Assembly: GCF_030149235.1 (NCBI RefSeq)
Contig: NZ_JASBRW010000085.1
Location: forward strand, 29,765-93,764
Direction: 5' to 3'
From: Maricaulis sp.
Lineage (GTDB): Bacteria; Pseudomonadota; Alphaproteobacteria; Caulobacterales; Maricaulaceae
DNA: 64,000 nt
Positions 31,501 through 39,626 of the stretch are shown here, in pieces. The notes below the pieces were generated by a model. The model worked only from the letters and a program-made list of their open reading frames with translations, was not told the DNA's origin and searched no databases. The position numbers and the translations under genes are program-made. Numbering within the stretch: position 1 is the stretch's first letter; every line of letters begins with the position of its first letter.

Positions 31501-31986
31501 GATGGTGGACAGCAAGGCCCAGTCAATCTCGCGCGCCTCGCTGCCGACCAGGAGTTCGAGGCTGGTAGCGGTCGATTTGAGCTGCAGCGCGACATAGGGC
31601 ACCGAGGCGACGGCCAGAACGATCGCAGCAAGGGAGCCGACGAGGGCGGACTTGCCGAACCGGGCCGCCAGGAAGTCGGCGATCGAGCCGGTATCATGTT
31701 TGCGCCCGAGCCGAACGAGGCGGCGGATTATCGGGTAGCCCAGAAGGAAGAGGAGCGCCGGGCCAAGATAGATGGGCAGATAGTCCCAGCCGTTTCGGGA
31801 GGCTTCGCCAACGGCGCCGTAGAAGGTCCAGCTGGTGCAGTAAACGCCCAGCGACAGGGCCAGCAGCAGACTGCGTAGCCGTGTATTATGATCCAGCCGC
31901 TCCGCGTGGCGATCTCCCCAGGCTGCGAGCAGGAACAGGAAAGCCGTGTACAGGCCGAGCGTTATGGCAACGGCGTTGATCGACAT
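28549..31986 (-). CDS. Hybrid sensor histidine kinase with N-terminal sodium:solute symporter domain (CrbS/MxtR-like)
   Basis: About 13 TM SSF-like N-terminus, PAS, HisKA H-box (FLAAASHDLLQPLSAARL), HATPase (GLGLGLAIVDRIVQRLGH), C-terminal REC (VEVLCLDNDPAVLEGF...AIIDYQLDD). Confidence 0.93.
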   Translation of the reverse strand: MSINAVAITLGLYTAFLFLLAAWGDRHAERLDHNTRLRSLLLALSLGVYCTSWTFYGAVGEASRNGWDYLPIYLGPALLFLLGYPIIRRLVRLGRKHDTGSIADFLAARFGKSALVGSLAAIVLAVASVPYVALQLKSTATSLELLVGSEAREIDWALLSTIAFAAFAILFGARRPDTSSGNRGLVLAVAFEAVVKLIAMIAIGVLAWTIWKGMPAMEQQATLAASPLTAPDLGVRFVVLTVLAGFAALCLPRQFHMLVVEARQPDDTRRSRWAFPAYLGLVALVAPPVALAGTMLSGDTNPDAFVLALPIAAGSDSLALLAFIGGFSASAGMITVGALALSTMLVDAVAAPVLLQRGVQNRPRNLASRLLNYRRATILLLLLAAYLFHLGLDRQMALADIGLVAFAGAAQLGPALLFGLYWKRANRAGAVAGIVTGSALWFTLVLLPAYGGTPLALPGEADAFAWTTVLSLVCNAIAFIIAVAFSPAHLTDRVQAARFSDRDQTSPAAAAATIRLTDLRTLFEHVLGADGAQQAVTDLQAIAGRPLESGGPVPREVLNWCEARLARAVGAPAARILIAQVLPGGGLSASDVVTLIDETSEIIRTSETAREETERSVQFYMDHVPALISFSDQDECLRFANRAYLDYFGLEAGITGHRIAEYLSAEEYARRAPYIAAALQGERQVFDISRTTQGGAAQTWQVLYQPRIEAGEVVGFFGVYQDITARRVAEEGLMEAYATLEDKVRERTAELEAESAKRLSLVEDLEAANALAEAATQSKTRFLAAASHDLLQPLSAARLLTSALGSELEASTDSTQSLLQRIDQSIENADLLLRALLDISRLDAGGVTPDISRFPLDALIAETAAPMAEKAAEKGLSLRTVPSGLWVESDRGLMMSVLQNLIANAVRYTQSGGVLIGARRHGATIVLQVIDTGPGIAPEARRQVFKEFERGQGTRADDRGLGLGLAIVDRIVQRLGHTITILDGPEGGSTFQVDMPRCAPQAEPKPKRRSRSRTRDLSGVEVLCLDNDPAVLEGFTELLGRWGCQVTAARDEAEARTAYPDSGPDLAIIDYQLDDGETGPDVFERLCEDWGAHPPALLATAEKGPHVEAAATRLGMAVITKPVAPAVLRASLTALQTRRRQKSAG

Positions 31987-32056
31987 GCGGCGCAGACCCT
32001 CCCCGGCTAACGCATTGTGATCATTGCGTGGTCTGTTGAAGGGGACAAGAGCAAAG

Positions 32057-32093
32057 CAAACCGGCCCCGGTCACGTGGACCGGGGCCGGTTTG
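32057..32093 (-). terminator. Strong hairpin downstream of actP
   Basis: caaaccggccccggtc-acgtg-gaccggggccggtttg, 16-bp stem directly after the actP stop. Confidence 0.7.
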
Positions 32094-32109
32094 TGTTGCA
32101 GCGGCTCGA

Positions 32110-34029
32110 TTACTCGGCCGGTGCGTTGCCATGCACAGGATGGGCGCGGATGGACGGGATACGAATATCCTCCACCATGTCCTGCACATCCTGCGGCGGT
32201 GTCTTGGTCGCCAGCGCGACGGCGGTAGCCACAGCGAAGCTGAAGAACATGCCGACGGTGCCAAAGCCCTCCGGAGAAATGCCGAGGAACCACTGATCGG
32301 TGGTCCCCATCGGGATGTTCGGCAGGACGCCGATCAGTCCCAGCAGGCCGACCAGGGCCAGACCACCTGCGCTGTACATCAGCGCCGGGGTCGACTTCCC
32401 TTCCTGGCGTGTGCCTAGGAAAAGGATCGCCGCGGCGATGGCCAGGATGACGGCAAGGACGCCGAGCACGACCGAGGAGAAACCGATCTTGAAGTGGACG
32501 ATGTAGGCGCCCGTCATCAACAGGCCGGTCGACATGCCGGCGATAGCGCCTTCCTTGTTCATACGCTTCCAGAAAATGCCCAGGAAGATGACCGGGAAGA
32601 AGCTCGCTGCAGCCAGGCCGAAAGCGAAGGCGACAACCGCGGCCACAAAGCCGGGCGGATAGATGCCGGCCAGGATGGCGATCAGGACTGCTGCCACGGC
32701 CGCGGAGCGAGCGACCAGCAATTCCTGCTTCTCGCTCATACCCGGAACGAGGACTTTCTTGCACAGATCGTGTGACACGGCTGATGAGATCACCATGAGC
32801 AGGCCGGCAGCCGTTGACAATGCTGCTGCGAGGCCGCCAGCGACGACCAGACCAATCACCCAGCCCGGCAGATTGCCGATCTCCGGATTGGCCAGCACGA
32901 AAATGTCGCGATCGAGCGTCGTGACCTCATTGGTCGCCGGGTCGGCGCGATACTGGATACGACCGTCACCATTGTGATCGGTAAAGCCGAGCAGACCCGT
33001 GCGTTCCCAGTTGTAGAACCAGCCGGGTGTGGAGCCTTCCGGCAGGTCAGCGGCCGGAATCTCGCCGCGCGCCGCCTCGACCGAATAGGTGCTTTCATTG
33101 ACCGTATCGATGAAGTTCGAACGGGCGAAAACAGCCACGGCCGGCGCGGTCGTGTAGAGCACGGCGATGAATACCAGGGCCCACCCTGCAGACTTGCGGG
33201 CATCGGACGCCTTGGGAACGGTGAAGAAGCGAATGATGACGTGCGGCAGACCGGCCGTGCCCACCATCAGGGCCAGCGCGATCGCGAAGACATCAAGCTT
33301 GCTCTTCAAACCTTCCGTGTAGGGCTGGAAGCCCAGATCGACGAGGGTCCGGTCGAGATTGAGCAGTAGCGGCGTGCCGTTCTCGGCATTGCCGATAAAG
33401 CCCAGCTGCGGGATCGGCGTGCCGGTGATCTGCAGCGACAGGAAAATCGCCGGAACCATGAAGGCGAAGATCAGCACGCAATACTGCGCCACCTGCGTGT
33501 AGGTGATGCCCTTCATGCCGCCCAGAACTGCATAGAACAGAACGATGATAGCGCCGACAATGACGCCGACCTCGATCGGAACGTGCAGGAAGTTGGAGAA
33601 GGCGATGCCCACGCCGCGCATCTGCCCGGCGATATAGGTGAAGGAAATAAACAGGGCGCAGATCACAGCCACGATACGCGCGGCCTGGCTGTAATAGCGG
33701 TCGCCGACGAAGTCGGGCACGGTGAACTTGCCGAATTTGCGCAGATAGGGTGCCAGCAAGAGCGCCAGCAGGACATAGCCGCCGGTCCAGCCCATCAGGT
33801 AGACCGAGCCGTCATAGCCGGAAAAGGCGATGATGCCGGCCATGGACAGGAATGAGGCAGCGCTCATCCAGTCGGCGGCCGTCGCCATGCCATTGAACAT
33901 CGGCGGAACATCATGGCCCGCCACATAAAACTCATCAGTAGAACCGGCACGCGCCCAGACGGCGATGCCGATGTAGAGACCGAACGTCGCGATAACGAAG
34001 AATGCGGTCCAGAGCAGGGTCGAATCCAT
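32110..34029 (-). CDS. actP: Cation/acetate symporter (SSS family)
   Basis: 639 aa SSF protein (EFYVAGHDVPPMFNGMATAADWMSAASFLSMAGIIAFSGYDG). Confidence 0.9.
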   Translation of the reverse strand: MDSTLLWTAFFVIATFGLYIGIAVWARAGSTDEFYVAGHDVPPMFNGMATAADWMSAASFLSMAGIIAFSGYDGSVYLMGWTGGYVLLALLLAPYLRKFGKFTVPDFVGDRYYSQAARIVAVICALFISFTYIAGQMRGVGIAFSNFLHVPIEVGVIVGAIIVLFYAVLGGMKGITYTQVAQYCVLIFAFMVPAIFLSLQITGTPIPQLGFIGNAENGTPLLLNLDRTLVDLGFQPYTEGLKSKLDVFAIALALMVGTAGLPHVIIRFFTVPKASDARKSAGWALVFIAVLYTTAPAVAVFARSNFIDTVNESTYSVEAARGEIPAADLPEGSTPGWFYNWERTGLLGFTDHNGDGRIQYRADPATNEVTTLDRDIFVLANPEIGNLPGWVIGLVVAGGLAAALSTAAGLLMVISSAVSHDLCKKVLVPGMSEKQELLVARSAAVAAVLIAILAGIYPPGFVAAVVAFAFGLAAASFFPVIFLGIFWKRMNKEGAIAGMSTGLLMTGAYIVHFKIGFSSVVLGVLAVILAIAAAILFLGTRQEGKSTPALMYSAGGLALVGLLGLIGVLPNIPMGTTDQWFLGISPEGFGTVGMFFSFAVATAVALATKTPPQDVQDMVEDIRIPSIRAHPVHGNAPAE

Positions 34030-34038
34030 TTCCGCCTC

Positions 34039-34353
34039 CTAGTCGTTGTCGTCGTCCATTCCGTACTTCTTCTCGATCTGGTGCATCCTGAAGGAGTACA
34101 CGAAGATCAGAGCCACGAAGACGAAGATGGCGCCTTGTTGAGCGAACCAGAAGCCCAGCGGGGCTCCTCCGATTGAGAATTGGTCGAGCCAGTCCCGCGC
34201 GAGAATGCCCGCGCCGAAAGACACCGCGAACCAGATCGAGAGCAGAATGCCCATCAGCGTGAGGTTTTCGCGCCAATAAGCCTTGGTGACATCTTCGGTG
34301 ACGTCGTGATCTTCGGTCTGGTGCGGGGTGTTTGTGTCCATAATGTCCGTCAT
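34039..34353 (-). CDS. DUF4212 small membrane subunit of SSS transporter
   Basis: YWRENLTLMGILLSIWFAVSFGAGILARDWLDQFSIGGAPLGFWFAQQGAIFVFVALIFVY; directly upstream of actP; start at 34353. Confidence 0.88.
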   Translation of the reverse strand: MTDIMDTNTPHQTEDHDVTEDVTKAYWRENLTLMGILLSIWFAVSFGAGILARDWLDQFSIGGAPLGFWFAQQGAIFVFVALIFVYSFRMHQIEKKYGMDDDND

Positions 34354-34420
34354 TGCTTGCCTCCCGCAAAGTGCTGGTTTTCCAGCACCTGGGCAAGATG
34401 ACAGACCGATCGCCCTCCGG

Positions 34421-34440
34421 TTAGAGCGACTTTGGTCTAA
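34421..34440. promoter_or_regulatory. Putative operator TTAGAGCGACTTTGGTCTAA upstream of DUF4212-actP
   Basis: TTAGA-N10-TCTAA symmetry; shares CGACTTTGG[GT]CTAA with the porin-acs upstream region. Confidence 0.5.
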
Positions 34441-34583
34441 CATCGGGTGAGGAAGGCCTGCGACATATCGGGTTTTGCGCTTCCCGGCGTGACGCTTTAT
34501 CCCAATAGGACGGGCAGCGATTCACCGGACTGGAACACCGGGCGGATCGCGGCGGAATGACAACGCCAATTGGATAGGCTTGC

Positions 34584-35594
34584 ATGGCGAACATCTTCGA
34601 CGTTGCCAAACGCGCCGGGGTTTCAATCAAGACCGTGTCACGCGTGATGAACGACCAGAGCGCTGTGCGTGCGGCGACGCGCGAGCGTGTGCTCAAGGCA
34701 ATGAAGGAGCTGGACTATAATCCCAGCCATGCCGCCCGGGAGCTGCGGTCCGGGCGCTCGCGCTCGATCGGCATGCTGTTCGGGGACCCGTCGAGCGGCT
34801 TCCAGTCGCGCTTTCATCATGCCGCGCTGCAGGCCTGTGACGAGGTCGGGTACTTCCTCGCTGCCGGCCTCTTCGATGAGCGCGCCGATGACTGGGACAA
34901 GCAGCTCAGTGCCTTCCTCGCCCGCACCCGGGTGAAGAACATGATCCTGGTGCCGCCTCTGTGCGGGTCGACAGTCTTGCACGACCAGCTCATCGAGCGC
35001 GGCGTGTCCTTTGTCCTTATTTCACCGACCCAGCCGGTCGATGGGGCGCCGTCGATCAGCATGGATGACTTTACCGCAGCGAAGGAAATCACCAGCCACC
35101 TCCTGGAGCTCGGTCATCGCCGTATTGGTCATATTTCGGGCGATGCCGAGCATATCGCGACCAAGCGCCGGCGCGAGGGCTATGAGGCGGCGCTGGCCGG
35201 CGTCTCCGGCGCTGAGATCGATGAAAGCCTGATCCAGCCCGGCGGCTTCAGCTTCGACGAGGCGCTCGATGTAGCGGAGGCCATGTTGTCCCGGCCGGAT
35301 CGTCCGACCGCGATCTTTGCTTCGAATGACGAGATGGCGGCCGCGGTCTATTTTGTCGCCAACCGGCTCGATCTGAGAGTCCCTGAAGACGTCTCAGTGG
35401 TGGGATTCGACGATATTCCCCTGGCAAGAACCATCTGGCCGCCGCTTACAACCGTAGCGCAGCCCTATGAGGCGATGACGCACGAGGCGGTGCGAAAACT
35501 GACCCGGTCCGACGCGACGTCTGGGCCGGATGACGTAACCCTTGGTTACGAATTGAAGATTCGCCAATCCACGGCACCTGCCCCGAAACGCTAA
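34584..35594 (+). CDS. LacI-family transcriptional regulator
   Basis: HTH MANIFDVAKRAGVSIKTVSRVMNDQSAVRAATRERVLKAMKELDYNPSHAARELRSGRS; periplasmic-binding-like core. Confidence 0.95.
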   Translation: MANIFDVAKRAGVSIKTVSRVMNDQSAVRAATRERVLKAMKELDYNPSHAARELRSGRSRSIGMLFGDPSSGFQSRFHHAALQACDEVGYFLAAGLFDERADDWDKQLSAFLARTRVKNMILVPPLCGSTVLHDQLIERGVSFVLISPTQPVDGAPSISMDDFTAAKEITSHLLELGHRRIGHISGDAEHIATKRRREGYEAALAGVSGAEIDESLIQPGGFSFDEALDVAEAMLSRPDRPTAIFASNDEMAAAVYFVANRLDLRVPEDVSVVGFDDIPLARTIWPPLTTVAQPYEAMTHEAVRKLTRSDATSGPDDVTLGYELKIRQSTAPAPKR

Positions 35595-35737
35595 ACGGCG
35601 TTTATTCGTTATCTTCTTGTCTAGACATAATAAAAATCTGACACATTTGTCTTGACAAGGTTGGACAAAAACGAGAGCGTTTACGGTAAGGGCCCATGGA
35701 CCGGAAAACCGGACGGGCATCCGAGGGGAGAAATCTG

Positions 35738-38575
35738 ATGATTTTGCGTGCAATCAAGCAATCCGCCTTGCGTTCCGTTTCGCTCGGCGTTCTGGGTAGC
35801 CTGGCCTTCGCGCCGGCTGTCATCGCGCAGGAAGCGGACAATGAAGCCGGTGCAGAGCGGGAACAGATCACTGTAACCGTCGAGCGCCGCGAAATGTCGC
35901 TTCAGGATGTTGCCGGTACGGCGACGTCCTTCGATGGCGAAGAAATGAAACTTCTGGGCGTTCAGTCCATTGCCGACCTCAATGGCCGTTACCCCGGCCT
36001 GCAGATCGGTAACAACCAAGGTAATATCGAGGTCTTCATCCGCGGTGTTGGTTCGACCAACAATACCGAGCTCGGCGAGCCGGCTGCGGCGACCCACATG
36101 GATGGCATCTATATTCCGCGCCCGAGCGGCTTTGGTTCCGCCTTCTTTGATATTCAGCGCGTCGAGGTAAATGTCGGCCCGCAGGGTACGCTGCGTGGTC
36201 GTAACGCGACCGCCGGTTCCGTTAACGTAATCCCGTGGGGCCCCGGCCTGGGCGTGTTTGACGCCGCGGCTGAAGTCAGCGTCGGCAATTTCGGCGAGTA
36301 TTCGTTCGAGGGCGTGGTCAACGTGCCGGTGACGCAGAACTCTGCCTTCCGCCTGGCCGGCTATGCGCTTGAGCGCGACAGCTATTACGAGAATGCATCG
36401 CCCTGTAGCGGCGACATTGGCGTGTCCGTCCCGACCTGTGAAGCTGAGGGTGTTGGTGTTGCTGAGTCGGCTGAGAACTGGGCCGTTCGCGCCTCCTACA
36501 TGATCGAGCCGACCTCGACTTTCCGTCTCACCCTGACCGGTGACTACATCAATGAAGGTGGTTCCGGTTACACCGGTACAAACTATGCCAACCCGCTGGG
36601 CAATGGTGTGCGTCCGGAAGACATTGACGATCCGCGCCGCGTGATCGGTCGTGGCTTCACGCCGGAACTCGACACGGAGCACTGGGGTTTCAAGGCGCAC
36701 GCCGAGTGGGAAACTGACTGGTTTAACGTTGAATATATCGGCGGTTTCCGTGACCTCGTTTACGATTATCGGGCCGCCACGCCGCTTTCGCCGTTCTATG
36801 ACGGCGTGATCGACAACCTGCGCAACCCGGCCGACGGCAATCTTGACGAAGCCTTCGACAACTTCTCCTTCTTCCAGTCGGTGACCGATTCTGAGTCGAC
36901 CGTCCACGAAGTCCGCTTCTTCGACGAGCTGGACAATGGTTCGGTCTGGAATGCAGGCGTCTTCGTGTTTGAAGAGGACCAGCGCACCTTCCTCGGCACT
37001 ACCGGTGACCGCGGCCTGTTCTTCTCGGGTTTGGAATTCAACCAGCGCACCCAGACAGACGCCTGGGCCGTCTATGCAGACGGTACTTGGGCCGTCAGTG
37101 ATACCGTCCGCCTCACTGCGGGCCTGCGTTACTCGGAAGAAGAAAAGACCCGCACCGGCGTCAACGCCCGCTATGGCTTCGCCATTGGCGGTGCAGGATA
37201 TGTCTGCTGCGGCGGTGTGCGTGTCGGTACCGAAGGCTTCGAGTTCAACGTCTTTGATCGCACCATCATCAACCCGGACACCAACGGGGATGGTAACGTC
37301 ACCGAAGAAGAGACGCTGGCCTTCTACTTCGACGGCGTGCGCACCTTTGGTGCCCGCGACAATGTGGATGACATCTTCGCCAACGGCCCGCTGGTCGGCG
37401 TTGATCTCGGCAATCCGACCCAGATCGCGTCCTACCCGACCTGTGTCGATACGATTGCTGGCGACTTCTTCACCTGCCCGAGCACGACCGATGGTATTCC
37501 GTGGGATAACGCAGCCGACGGTATCTTTACCTACGCCCTGCCTTTCCTCGGCCAGATCGCGCCGCAGAACGGTTTCACTTCCTTCGATTTCATCGACTGG
37601 CGTTTGCGCTTCGAGATGGATATGTCCGATGACCACTTGGTTTATGCATCGGTCAGCACCGGTCACAATGGCGGTGGTTTCAACGACAACCTGCCGTCGG
37701 TCGAGAACGTGACGATCAACCCGGGTACGGGCAGCGCTCCGGTGCCGTTCGACACGTCCGAGCTGGCGCCGACCTTTAACGAGGAAAGCGTCATCGTCTA
37801 TGAAGTCGGCTCCAAGTACGAGTTCGACACACCGAATGGGCGGGGGTATTTTAATGCTTCGGCCTTCTATTATGACTATTCGGACCTGATCCAGAACGTC
37901 CTTCTGTCTGTCGGGCAGATCCTCGATGGTCAGGGTGTTGACCTCGACACGTCTGCGACCCCGGGCTCGCAGCTCGGTACGGTGGTGAACTTCAACTTCA
38001 ACGCCTCCGATGCCGAGATCTACGGTGCGCAGTTCGAGGCCGGTTACGACCTGCCTTACAACATGCAGTGGAAGGGTACGGCTCTGTGGATGCCGGAAGC
38101 CCGCATCCAGAACTCCGAGCTGGTCTCCGACAGCCGCTTCCAGGCTGACGTTGCGCCGGCCCAGGCCATCCCGCAGTCGATCGACGGCTTCCGCCTGCGT
38201 CGTACGCCGGAGTGGAGCATTCAGACCTCTCTGAGCCAGGTTCTGAGCTTCGACCATGGTGATGCGGACTGGATCGTCTCGGTCGGTTACCGTTCCGAGC
38301 AGCACCAGGACCTGTTCAACGGCGTCATCTATCCGGAGTTTGATCTGGTGAATGATGATCCGCTGCGCGTGAATGACCTGGTCGAGGGCTACACCACGAT
38401 TGATGCCGGTGCTGGCTATAACCCGGGCGGGAACGAAAACATCCGCTTCGAGGCTTATGTCCAGAACCTGACGGACGAGCAGCGTGAGCAGGCGATCGTT
38501 ATCACCCAGTTTGATAACACCCGCTTCTTCTCGCGCCCGCGCACCTATGGTGTCCGTTTCCGCGTGCGTCGCTAA
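35738..38575 (+). CDS. TonB-dependent receptor
   Basis: Signal peptide (FAPAVIAQ), plug domain (ISVTVERREMSLQDV-like; IRGVGSTNN), C-terminal YGVRFRVRR-type end; start at 35738. Confidence 0.95.
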   Translation: MILRAIKQSALRSVSLGVLGSLAFAPAVIAQEADNEAGAEREQITVTVERREMSLQDVAGTATSFDGEEMKLLGVQSIADLNGRYPGLQIGNNQGNIEVFIRGVGSTNNTELGEPAAATHMDGIYIPRPSGFGSAFFDIQRVEVNVGPQGTLRGRNATAGSVNVIPWGPGLGVFDAAAEVSVGNFGEYSFEGVVNVPVTQNSAFRLAGYALERDSYYENASPCSGDIGVSVPTCEAEGVGVAESAENWAVRASYMIEPTSTFRLTLTGDYINEGGSGYTGTNYANPLGNGVRPEDIDDPRRVIGRGFTPELDTEHWGFKAHAEWETDWFNVEYIGGFRDLVYDYRAATPLSPFYDGVIDNLRNPADGNLDEAFDNFSFFQSVTDSESTVHEVRFFDELDNGSVWNAGVFVFEEDQRTFLGTTGDRGLFFSGLEFNQRTQTDAWAVYADGTWAVSDTVRLTAGLRYSEEEKTRTGVNARYGFAIGGAGYVCCGGVRVGTEGFEFNVFDRTIINPDTNGDGNVTEEETLAFYFDGVRTFGARDNVDDIFANGPLVGVDLGNPTQIASYPTCVDTIAGDFFTCPSTTDGIPWDNAADGIFTYALPFLGQIAPQNGFTSFDFIDWRLRFEMDMSDDHLVYASVSTGHNGGGFNDNLPSVENVTINPGTGSAPVPFDTSELAPTFNEESVIVYEVGSKYEFDTPNGRGYFNASAFYYDYSDLIQNVLLSVGQILDGQGVDLDTSATPGSQLGTVVNFNFNASDAEIYGAQFEAGYDLPYNMQWKGTALWMPEARIQNSELVSDSRFQADVAPAQAIPQSIDGFRLRRTPEWSIQTSLSQVLSFDHGDADWIVSVGYRSEQHQDLFNGVIYPEFDLVNDDPLRVNDLVEGYTTIDAGAGYNPGGNENIRFEAYVQNLTDEQREQAIVITQFDNTRFFSRPRTYGVRFRVRR

Positions 38576-38588
38576 GGGGGCGTGAGCG

Positions 38589-39584
38589 ATGAGGAGCGGC
38601 GTCATGAGAGTAATGGCTGGGGCAATCGGCGCTATTGCGCTCGTGACGCCGTCCGCAATCGCGGCCTGTGACGGCCAGGGCGGGATCTCAGAAGAGACCT
38701 CCTCCTGGCGTCTGGCCTGGTCGGACGAGTTCGATGGTAACGCCATCGACCCCGAACGCTGGAATCGCGAGGTTGACTGTTGGGGCGGCGGTAATGAAGA
38801 GCGGCAGTGCTACACGCCGTTCGATCAGAACTCCCGTGTCGAAGACGGTTGTCTCGTCATCGAGGCGCGCCTCGGTGAAGCCACGGGGCCGGCCTGGCCT
38901 GCGCATATGCGCGAGGGCATGTCGGAAGAGCAAAGGGCAGAGACCAATACTCAGCCCTTTACCTCGGCCCGTCTGAATACGCGCGGCCATGGCGACTGGC
39001 GCTATGGACGGATCGAGGTCCGTGCCCGCCTGCCTGAAGGTCAGGGCACCTGGCCGGCGATCTGGATGTTGCCGACGGACGAGTATTACGGTCCCTGGGC
39101 CCTGTCCGGCGAAATCGACATCCTCGAAGCCGTCAATCTCGGCGAACGGTGCCGTGAATGCCGCGGTCGCGTCGAGAACCGCATGTTCGGCACCCTCCAC
39201 TTCGGCGGAGCCTGGCCGGAAAACCGCTATATGAACCGTAATACGACGATCCCGACGGGTCCGGATAACGAACAGCAATTCAATGTGTTCGCGATCGAAT
39301 GGACCGAGGGCCGAATCGAGTGGTTCCTCAATGGCGAAAGCTATGGAAGCCTGACGCCGACTAATTGGCGTACCGACAGCGAACTCGCGAATGGCAATCC
39401 GAATGCGCCGTTCGACAAGGAGTTCTTCCTGATCCTCAATCTGGCGATCGGCGGCAATCTCGCTGAAAGCCTGACGCTGGGCGGTGTCCGCCTTGAGGGC
39501 TATCCAAAACAATTCCTGATTGACTGGGTGCGGGTCTATGACTGCCCGCAAGACCTGGAAACGGCGCGCGCCTGCGCCAGCTGA
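38589..39584 (+). CDS. Secreted glycoside hydrolase family 16 (laminarinase-like) protein
   Basis: Signal peptide ending AIAAC; GEIDILEAVN catalytic motif; start could also be 38613. Confidence 0.88.
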   Translation: MRSGVMRVMAGAIGAIALVTPSAIAACDGQGGISEETSSWRLAWSDEFDGNAIDPERWNREVDCWGGGNEERQCYTPFDQNSRVEDGCLVIEARLGEATGPAWPAHMREGMSEEQRAETNTQPFTSARLNTRGHGDWRYGRIEVRARLPEGQGTWPAIWMLPTDEYYGPWALSGEIDILEAVNLGERCRECRGRVENRMFGTLHFGGAWPENRYMNRNTTIPTGPDNEQQFNVFAIEWTEGRIEWFLNGESYGSLTPTNWRTDSELANGNPNAPFDKEFFLILNLAIGGNLAESLTLGGVRLEGYPKQFLIDWVRVYDCPQDLETARACAS

Positions 39585-39626
39585 CGTGTGGCCCCCTAAA
39601 CGGGGCCCACGAGACAGGATTATCCC

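Noticed and set aside
28549-31986. Possibility that the SSF-containing kinase is a transporter mis-assembled with a kinase
   Set aside because: Continuous frame, and SSF-HisKA-REC architecture is an established family (CrbS/MxtR/CbrA-like).
35681-38746. 1021-aa ORF antisense to the entire TonB-dependent receptor gene
   Set aside because: Longest shadow ORF in the window, but its composition (rich in V, D, R, G, I with no recognisable domain) is what the complement of a high-GC codon-biased gene gives; the sense gene is unequivocal.
39588-39609. Hairpin gtggcccc-ctaaac-ggggcccac between GH16 and MFS genes
   Set aside because: Imperfect stem (bulge) and no U-tract; may be only a weak processing structure in a likely operon.
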